This document shows, piece by piece, positions 1-5,161 of a stretch of 10,282 nt of DNA. A model generated the notes under the pieces. That model ran no database searches and was not told where the DNA came from. It worked only from the letters and a program-made list of their open reading frames with translations. The DNA lies in the NCBI GenBank assembly GCA_955652345.1, contig CATPBV010000176.1, positions 1 through 10,282 of the forward strand. The letters are read 5' to 3'. The DNA is from an uncultured Solirubrobacteraceae bacterium. Its GTDB lineage: Bacteria; Actinomycetota; Thermoleophilia; Solirubrobacterales; Solirubrobacteraceae. The translations under genes and the position numbers were made by a program. Every line of letters begins with the position of its first letter. Positions within the stretch are counted from its first letter, which is position 1.

Positions 1-1407
1 CCGCTCGCCGAGGACGGCCGAGCGCTCGTCGCCGAGCTGGAGCGGCGAGCCGCCGCGCCGGACCTCGCCGGCGCTGTCGAGCTGCCCGGCGCGGTGGCCG
101 ATCCCGTGGAGGAACTGGTCCGCGCCAGCTGCCTGCTGCACTGCGCGGAGCGCGAGCCGTTCGGCATGGCCGTCCTCGAGGCGCTTGCGGCCGGGCGTCC
201 GGTCGTGGTCCCGGCGTCGGGCGGCCCGACCGAGATCGTCGACGATTCGTGCGGCCTGCTGTATCGCCCCGGGGACCCGGCGTCAGCCGCCGAGGCGATC
301 GTCAAGGTGGTCGGCGACCCGGCGCTTGCTGACCGCATTGGCGCCGCCGGGCGGGAGCGCGCCAAGCGCGAGTTCGGCCTCGACAGAGCGCGCCGCGGAT
401 ACTCGCGTGCGGTCGCTCCGCTGCTCGGTGGGCGCGCCCGCCACCGCGACGCCCACACCGAACGCGCCCAAGACCTCGCTCAGGCCCGCGGCCACGCCGC
501 GTCTGTGGAGTGCGCGCTGCTCACGGTCACGCACAACTCAGCCGGGCACCTCCGGGCGTTGCTCACCTCGACCCGCCGGCACCTCCCGCGCGTACCCATC
601 GTCGTGGTCGACTGCGCCTCAGATGACGGGACCGTCGCGCTGGCTAGGAGCTTCGAGCGGACGAGGACGATCGCGCTTCCGGACAACGTCGGCTTCGGCC
701 GCGCCTGCAATCGCGGCATCGCCGAGATCTCAGAGCCGGTGACGATCCTCGTCAACCCGGACGTCGAGCTGCTCGACGACTCGCTCCTCGGGCTCGTGCA
801 AGAGGCGCTCCTGGAGGATCGCGACGAGCGCCTGCTGGCGCCGCTCGTGCTCTCGCCTGACGGCTCGCGGCAGGACTCCGTCCATCCCGTTCCCACTTCC
901 GCGGCGGATCTGGTGCGCTCACTGGTGCCCCCGGCGGCCGTTCCTGGGCGACTTGGCGTCGCACTCGCGCCCTGGCGATCGCGCGCTCCCCGGCGGGTTG
1001 GATGGGCGGTGGGCTGCGCGCTCGTCGCGCGAACCGAGACGCTGCGACGAATGGGCCCGTTCGACGAGCGGATCTTTCTGTATGGGGAGGACCTCGACCT
1101 CGGCCTACGGGCCGCGGCGAACGGTGTCGAGACCTGGTTCTGGCCGCGCGCGCGGGTCATTCACCACGGCGCCCACTCGAGTGCGGCTGCGTTCGGAGGC
1201 GAGCCGTTCGTGCTCCTGGCAGCGGCTCGGCAGGGCGTCGTTGCTCGACACCTCGGCCGGTGGCGAGCGTGGGTGGATGGTGCCGCGCAGGCACTGACGT
1301 TCAGCTCCCGGCTCGTCCTCAAGCGCGCCCTTGGCCGTCCGGCGGCCCGGGAGCGCGAGCAGCTGCGCGCCCTGAGGGACTCGCGCCGCAGCTCAGCGGG
1401 CTGCTAA
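1..1407 (+). CDS. Two-module glycosyltransferase (GT4 C-terminal half fused to GT2), 5' partial
   Basis: The reading frame is open from the first base and gives 468 residues ending at TAA (1405-1407), so the true start is upstream. Visible residues 1-140 match the C-terminal Rossmann half of a GT-B, GT4-type transferase. They carry the E-x7-E signature (E52/E60, in EPFGMAVLE) and a following GRPVVVP / GGPTEIV stretch that binds the nucleotide sugar. From about residue 169 a second catalytic domain begins, of GT-A GT2 type, like rhamnosyl- or other surface-polysaccharide transferases. It shows TVTHNSAGHL, VVVDCASDDGT, the NPDVE metal/nucleotide motif (252-256) and FDERIFLYGEDLDLGLR with the catalytic-base ED pair (363-364). 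The likely role is adding two sugars in turn to a lipid-linked or cell-wall glycan in the cytoplasm. Donor and acceptor cannot be read from sequence. The gene converges with the minus-strand hydrolase and overlaps it by 4 nt. Confidence 0.9.
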   Translation, partial: PLAEDGRALVAELERRAAAPDLAGAVELPGAVADPVEELVRASCLLHCAEREPFGMAVLEALAAGRPVVVPASGGPTEIVDDSCGLLYRPGDPASAAEAIVKVVGDPALADRIGAAGRERAKREFGLDRARRGYSRAVAPLLGGRARHRDAHTERAQDLAQARGHAASVECALLTVTHNSAGHLRALLTSTRRHLPRVPIVVVDCASDDGTVALARSFERTRTIALPDNVGFGRACNRGIAEISEPVTILVNPDVELLDDSLLGLVQEALLEDRDERLLAPLVLSPDGSRQDSVHPVPTSAADLVRSLVPPAAVPGRLGVALAPWRSRAPRRVGWAVGCALVARTETLRRMGPFDERIFLYGEDLDLGLRAAANGVETWFWPRARVIHHGAHSSAAAFGGEPFVLLAAARQGVVARHLGRWRAWVDGAAQALTFSSRLVLKRALGRPAAREREQLRALRDSRRSSAGC

Positions 1408-2597
1408 CAGATCGTCGTGCTCGGCTGGCACCCTTCGAGCGCCAGCGCCGCGTTGGTGAATGCCGTCAGTGCCGGCTTGGGGATGAACTGGAAGCTCGAT
1501 GGGATGTACTTGAGCAGCCCCGCGAAGTCGAACGCCAGCCCGTTGATGTGCTCGGTGCTCGCCCACGTGTACCAGTAGAAGCCCTGCAGCCGGAGGGTCG
1601 TCCGGTGCTTCGCCAGCATCGGGAGCAGCTGGGCGATGTTGCGGGCTTGACCTGCCTCGGTAGTGGCGAAGTCGTAGCCGACGTTGTGGACCGTCTTCCC
1701 CAGCGAAGAAGGCCAGCTCACCTCATCGGCGACGATCGGCTTTCGTCCGTCGCCGGAGCGGTTCATGACCGCGCGCACGAAGCTCAGGATCGTGATGACC
1801 CCCTTCGGCTGCTTTGTATACGGGTGGACCGCAACTACGTCGAACAGCCGGCGCGCGCCCCTGATCGCGTAGATCTTCTGAAGCGATGTCCAGGAGTAGT
1901 TTGGTAGCCCCCCGAGGATCACTCTTGCCCCAGGGTCGACTCGCTTGATCGCGTCGTGGGCGGCATTCAGCAGCCCCACGTAGCGCTGGGCCCACGGCTG
2001 CTTCGGCCAGAACGGCAGGAGGTTCGGCTCGTTCCAGATCTGCCACATGCGCACGGGCAGCACGGGGGTGTTGCTCAGCCAGAACGTGCCGTTCGGACCG
2101 TAGCGGCTCACGAGAGCACCGAGGAACCTCGCATACGGGCCGTCGGCGCGAGGGATCGAAACCACGCCGCCGTGGGTGTGCTTGAGCGCGTCCCAGCCCG
2201 GCGCGTTGATGATCATCGGCATCAGCGACATCCCGCGCCGCGCCGCCTCGGCCACCATCTGGTCGATCAGGGAGAAGTTCGTGGGCACTCCGCCGGCCTG
2301 CACGAACAGGTAGCGCTGATCCGAGGGAACCTGAGACATGCGCCGGTAGGGCTGGACCTGTGCCCAGTCGACAGGGACCCGGATGCTCTGGACGCCGCTG
2401 GAGAGCATCAGATTCAGCTGATCGTCGAGGAAGAGCGTCGGATCGACATTCGGGAACAGCGGCGTCCCGAGCACAACGCCCACGAATCCGCGCGGCACCC
2501 GCGCCTGCGATCCGCCCGACGCCGCTGCGGCTGCCTGTGCCACGGCCAGCGCGAGAGCAAGCGCAAGCGCGAGCCCGATCCTCCTCGCCCGATGCAT
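1404..2597 (-). CDS. Secreted clan GH-A glycoside hydrolase (GH39/GH5-like TIM barrel)
   Basis: A 397-residue protein starting at ATG (2597) and ending at TAG. Residues 1-26 are a signal peptide: basic MHRARR, a hydrophobic core of alternating Leu/Ala, then AQAAAAA. The rest looks like a clan GH-A (beta/alpha)8 barrel. The acid/base is seen in WQIWNEPN (E190), the nucleophile probably in VADEVSWPS (E292), with HPY at 258-260 and the barrel-end WYTW at 342-345. It should be a retaining exo- or endo-glycosidase acting outside the membrane. Family and substrate are not certain; GH39 and unclassified GH-A proteins are the nearest idea. PslG of the Pseudomonas Psl cluster is a known example of such a hydrolase encoded with glycosyltransferases. 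The only cysteines are C390 and C397 at the extreme C-terminus. The gene lies 9 nt downstream of the GT4 gene and is probably co-transcribed with it; no clear Shine-Dalgarno is visible, which fits translational coupling. Confidence 0.85.
   Translation of the reverse strand: MHRARRIGLALALALALAVAQAAAAASGGSQARVPRGFVGVVLGTPLFPNVDPTLFLDDQLNLMLSSGVQSIRVPVDWAQVQPYRRMSQVPSDQRYLFVQAGGVPTNFSLIDQMVAEAARRGMSLMPMIINAPGWDALKHTHGGVVSIPRADGPYARFLGALVSRYGPNGTFWLSNTPVLPVRMWQIWNEPNLLPFWPKQPWAQRYVGLLNAAHDAIKRVDPGARVILGGLPNYSWTSLQKIYAIRGARRLFDVVAVHPYTKQPKGVITILSFVRAVMNRSGDGRKPIVADEVSWPSSLGKTVHNVGYDFATTEAGQARNIAQLLPMLAKHRTTLRLQGFYWYTWASTEHINGLAFDFAGLLKYIPSSFQFIPKPALTAFTNAALALEGCQPSTTIC
2551..2574. repeat. Imperfect tandem hexamer in signal-peptide coding sequence
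   Basis: Four 6-bp units in a row (gcgaga, gcaagc, gcaagc, gcgagc) encode the Leu-Ala alternation in the hydrophobic core of the hydrolase signal peptide. Gain or loss of a unit would keep the frame and only change core length by two residues. It may be no more than codon bias over a simple peptide. Confidence 0.5.
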
Positions 2598-2606
2598 GAT
2601 GGAAGG

Positions 2607-3683
2607 TTAAACGTCCGCCGGGAGCAATCGGCTCGGCGATCGTGCATCCTCGAGCAGCTCCGCGATGGCGGAGTCGGTCATCTCGGCGGTCGAGTTCCAC
2701 GAGAACATCGCGGCGCGCGCCCGTCCCGCCTCGATGAGCCGCCGGCGCTCCGTGGCATCGCAAGCCGCCACCAGCAGCGCTTGGGCGAACTCATCGGCAT
2801 CGTCAGGATCAGCCAGCAGCGCGGCTTCTCCCACGGTCTCGGGTAGCGCACCCGCCGCCGCGGCGACGACCGGGGTGCCGCAGGCCATCGCCTCGAGGCA
2901 TGGCAGGCCGAAGCCTTCGTAGCGCGATGGCATGGCCAGCGCAAGCGCGCCGGCGTACAGCGCGGGCAGCCGCTCGTCGGGCACGTAGCCCAGACGGCGG
3001 AGGTTGACCCCCGGGCCGCGCAGGTATCCGCGGTCGGAGCCGGCCACCACGAGCTCGACCCCCCGCTCGGCGAGCGCCCGGGCGGCAGGGCCCAGGATGG
3101 ACAGGTTCTTGCGCGCCGAGACCGTGCCGACTGCGAGCACATACGGTCGACGAAGCGCCGACCGCTCGGTCAGCGCCGATGTGCGGGGTTCCGCGAACAT
3201 GCGCTCGTCCACGCCCTCCGGGATCACCCTGATCCGGGCGGGAGCGATGCCGAGCACATCGACCAGCTCGCTGCGAGAGAACTCCGAGACCGTGATCACG
3301 AGGCGCGCGCGCCTTGCGAGCAGGGGCAGCAGGCGGCGTTGATAAGCAACGTAGCCCCGCGAATAGGCGTCCGGATGCCGCAGCGCCGCGACGTCGTGGA
3401 TCACGACGACGTTCCGCCCGGACAGCGCCGGCGCAAGGTTCGCGGGCGAGTACACGAGCGCGCACCGCGCCGTCATCGCCGGCAGGCCGAGCTGCTCCCA
3501 AGCGTGCCCGGCACGGTGCGCAAGGGCAGCCGGGGGCGCGATCACCCGGTAGCGATCGGGCCGCAGCGCGGGAAGCCGCACGGCCATCTCGCGTGCCAGA
3601 CGCTCCACGCCGCCGATCTGCTTGCGGACAGCGGCGCGGGCGTTGATCGCGACCACTCCGCCGCTCGCGACGCTTCCGCGCAC
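2607..3683 (-). CDS. GT4-family glycosyltransferase
   Basis: A 358-residue GT-B fold retaining glycosyltransferase, cytoplasmic, without signal peptide or membrane segment. The N-terminal domain has the acceptor-side glycine motif (KQIGGVERLAREM, 21-33) and IHDVAALRHPDAYS (95-108). The linker region shows VSEFSRSEL and VIPEGVD. The C-terminal donor domain begins with LAVGTVSARKNL (183-194, the phosphate-binding R/K segment) and contains YEGFGLPCLEAMACGTPVV with the E-x7-E pair E256/E264. This pattern is typical of mannosyl-, glucosyl- or rhamnosyl-transferases of surface polysaccharide synthesis; the sugar cannot be named. The start is taken at GTG (3683), 39 nt after the LPLTG gene. A GTG ten codons in, just before VAINARAAVRKQ, is a possible alternative, and neither has a strong ribosome binding site. 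The family assignment is firm. Confidence 0.9.
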   Translation of the reverse strand: MRGSVASGGVVAINARAAVRKQIGGVERLAREMAVRLPALRPDRYRVIAPPAALAHRAGHAWEQLGLPAMTARCALVYSPANLAPALSGRNVVVIHDVAALRHPDAYSRGYVAYQRRLLPLLARRARLVITVSEFSRSELVDVLGIAPARIRVIPEGVDERMFAEPRTSALTERSALRRPYVLAVGTVSARKNLSILGPAARALAERGVELVVAGSDRGYLRGPGVNLRRLGYVPDERLPALYAGALALAMPSRYEGFGLPCLEAMACGTPVVAAAAGALPETVGEAALLADPDDADEFAQALLVAACDATERRRLIEAGRARAAMFSWNSTAEMTDSAIAELLEDARSPSRLLPADV

Positions 3684-3720
3684 GGCGCTACCCGCCGGGC
3701 GAGGTCACGCGCGCAGCGCC
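3684..3720. repeat. Inverted repeat filling the gap before the GT4 start codon
   Basis: ggcgct at 3684-3689 pairs with agcgcc at 3715-3720 (6 bp, 25-nt loop). On the minus-strand transcript the hairpin would sit between the LPLTG stop and the GT4 GTG, with its 3' arm touching the start codon. It could weaken or couple GT4 translation. The long loop makes it a weak candidate. Confidence 0.3.
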
Positions 3721-3722
3721 CT

Positions 3723-4106
3723 TCAGCCGCCTGTGGGCAGCGACCGCCGGATGGCGATGCCGGCCCCGAGCAGGCCGAATCCAAGCGCGACCGCGGCCCA
3801 CACGTCGAGTCCCGTGAGCGGCAGGGAACCCTTCGGGTCGTGGGCAGTCGTGGAGCTGACCGTGGTCGTCGTCGTGGCGACCGTTGCCGGCGGAGTCGTT
3901 GATGTGGTCGGCGGCGGCTGCGTCGGGTTCGTGGGTGGCGGCGAGTTCGATGTCGAGGTCGTCGGACAGCCCAGCGGATCCACGTACTGCGAGTCGCCCG
4001 CCCCCCCGCACCCGCTGCTCGATCCGGCCAGCGCTGATCCGGCGCCGACGAGCAACGGCACGCCGATCGCAATGAGACACGCCAATACGAGCCCCAGCCT
4101 TCTCAT
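3723..4106 (-). CDS. Small LPLTG sortase-anchored surface protein with Ser/Thr/Pro stalk
   Basis: A 127-residue protein with three clear parts. Residues 1-27 are a signal peptide (MRR, hydrophobic core, SALA|G cleavage). Residues 48-90 are a low-complexity stretch almost wholly of Thr, Ser and Pro, a typical extended wall-spanning stalk. The C-terminus is a full cell-wall sorting signal: LPLTG at 95-99, a hydrophobic segment 101-119 and the RR tail at 120-121. Sortase would cut between Thr and Gly and link the protein to peptidoglycan. The only non-repetitive mature part is about 20 residues long and holds two cysteines (C33, C47) that could close a loop around GDSQYVDPLG. There is no recognisable ligand or enzyme domain and no sortase gene in the window. 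The start is ATG at 4106. An AATACT box (minus strand of 4114-4119) ends 7 nt before the ATG and could be a -10 for a leaderless transcript, but no -35 supports it. Confidence 0.8.
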   Translation of the reverse strand: MRRLGLVLACLIAIGVPLLVGAGSALAGSSSGCGGAGDSQYVDPLGCPTTSTSNSPPPTNPTQPPPTTSTTPPATVATTTTTVSSTTAHDPKGSLPLTGLDVWAAVALGFGLLGAGIAIRRSLPTGG

Positions 4107-4141
4107 GGGCGCCAGTATTGCAAGCTGGCGACGTGGGTGCG

Positions 4142-4165
4142 ACCGTCACGGTTGCCCGCGCGGGC
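4142..4165. repeat. Two adjacent palindromes upstream of the LPLTG gene
   Basis: ACCGT-C-ACGGT (4142-4152) and the perfect 12-bp GCCCGCGCGGGC (4154-4165) stand one base apart, 36-59 nt upstream of the LPLTG start codon on the minus strand. The position fits an operator or a structured leader. Function is not known. Confidence 0.45.
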
Positions 4166-4180
4166 TCAGGTTCGCAGGCG

Positions 4181-4222
4181 TGCGGCGCCGCAGCATCCCT
4201 CCCCCGAACGTGCACCCGGGGG
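4181..4222 (-). terminator. Candidate terminator/dyad pair after the G1 peptidase gene
   Basis: Starting just past the peptidase stop codon on the minus strand, CCCCCG and CGGGGG (4217-4222 with 4201-4206, 10-nt loop) can form a six-pair G/C hairpin. It is followed by the perfect 12-bp palindrome TGCGGCGCCGCA (4181-4192). There is no T-run, as is common for actinobacterial terminators, so the call rests only on position and pairing. It would separate the peptidase transcript from the LPLTG-GT4-GH transcript. Confidence 0.35.
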
Positions 4223-4225
4223 TGA

Positions 4226-5083
4226 CTAGCGCCTTGGCGTGACCCTGACGCTCGGCGCCGGACCACTCGCGGCCGCTGCCGCCACCACCGCCCCGCGATC
4301 GCCGTGTTGCGAGAGGCCGAACTGGAGGGTGACCCGCGAGTAGGCGACCTTGAACGACGCGCCGTCCGAGCGCAGAGGCGACGCAATCGCGGCCACCCCT
4401 GTCCCGGAGCCCACGGCAACGTACCGGCGGCCGTTCGGGGTGAGGTCGAGCTTGGTGGTACCCCACTTCGGGTCTGAGATCGAGCCGGCGTGGCCATCTG
4501 CCGACTGGGCCGCAGCGGCGGTAAACGCAGCCGAGCCGAAATTGGCCAGAGGCAGGATCGTGCAGGCGCTCTGGCCGAAGCACTGGGACGGGGCTTCAAC
4601 GATCCACTCGGCCGACGAGACATCAACGTTGCCGACCGTCAGAGTCTTGCTGAACGTGTGCCCGCGAGTCACGTCGGTGAGCGTCAACGTAACCCGGTGG
4701 CCCGAGACGACCACGCTCGCGCTCATCGTGTCGCCTGCCCGCAGGGACATGCTGATCGGCACCGCGTACGGTAGGTACTCGTACCAGGCACTCATGACCG
4801 GGGCACCCTGCGAGTTGCAATCGGCCTCGGTCCCGATCTGCTCGAGCGCGGTCGAGCTCATGCTGTAGCCGCCCATTCCGACCCAGAAGGCTGAGAAAGT
4901 GTGCTTGGCCCCGGAGCACGACACGCCCGGCTGCTTCCAGGATCCGGACACCTGGTGGAAGCTGACTCCGGTGCCGTGGACCGCGTAGCCGGCCCAGTTC
5001 GCGCTGTACCCCGAGTCGGCCAGCGCGGGTTGCGCGCACGCCATCGTCGCGGTCACAACGGCGCTCACGATGAAGGCGCGCAC
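4226..5083 (-). CDS. Secreted G1-family (glutamic) peptidase, eqolisin-like
   Basis: A 285-residue exported protein with a short signal peptide, 1-22 (ending QPALA|D). The mature part follows the G1 peptidase order known from scytalidoglutamic peptidase: SANWAGY (27-33), VSGSWKQP (45-52), FWVGMGG (66-72), LEQIGTE (80-86), SAWYEYLP (98-105), SAEWIVEAP (157-165) and LPLANFGSAAFT (178-189). The catalytic pair corresponds to Q82 and E163, both present, so it is probably active as an endopeptidase outside the cell, and family members usually work at acid pH. Four cysteines (C56, C89, C168, C174) could form disulfides. The C-terminal tail from about 264 is Ala/Gly/Pro-rich and probably disordered. 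The start is GTG at 5083, chosen because it gives the complete signal peptide; no strong ribosome binding site precedes it. It lies 78 nt below the GT39 gene. The substrate is unknown; the neighbouring wall protein is one candidate. Confidence 0.87.
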   Translation of the reverse strand: MRAFIVSAVVTATMACAQPALADSGYSANWAGYAVHGTGVSFHQVSGSWKQPGVSCSGAKHTFSAFWVGMGGYSMSSTALEQIGTEADCNSQGAPVMSAWYEYLPYAVPISMSLRAGDTMSASVVVSGHRVTLTLTDVTRGHTFSKTLTVGNVDVSSAEWIVEAPSQCFGQSACTILPLANFGSAAFTAAAAQSADGHAGSISDPKWGTTKLDLTPNGRRYVAVGSGTGVAAIASPLRSDGASFKVAYSRVTLQFGLSQHGDRGAVVAAAAASGPAPSVRVTPRR

Positions 5084-5134
5084 AAGCTTGTTGTCGGTCG
5101 CTGACGGTCCCGGCTTGAGCCTGGCGCCCTGCCG

Positions 5135-5150
5135 CCGGCTGGCGGGCCGG
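5135..5150 (-). other. Short GC hairpin in the GT39-peptidase gap
   Basis: ccggc (5135-5139) and gccgg (5146-5150) pair over a 6-nt loop, 12 nt past the GT39 stop codon on the minus strand. There is no T-run. It is too short to separate from chance in this base composition. Nothing else is seen in the 78-nt gap. Confidence 0.2.
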
Positions 5151-5161
5151 AGCGCGCGTTG

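Noticed and set aside
1002..1907. 301-codon plus-strand frame crossing the GT2/hydrolase junction
   Set aside because: Runs through two recognised genes in the wrong frame or strand; low-complexity Arg/Pro/Ala product.
1956..2846. 296-codon plus-strand frame antisense to the hydrolase and GT4 genes
   Set aside because: His/Arg-rich antisense shadow with no domain features.
3004..4242. Plus-strand frames (3339-3902, 3622-4242) opposite GT4 and LPLTG genes
   Set aside because: The Val/Gly-rich run in the second is the complement of the Thr/Pro stalk. There are no start signals and no motifs.
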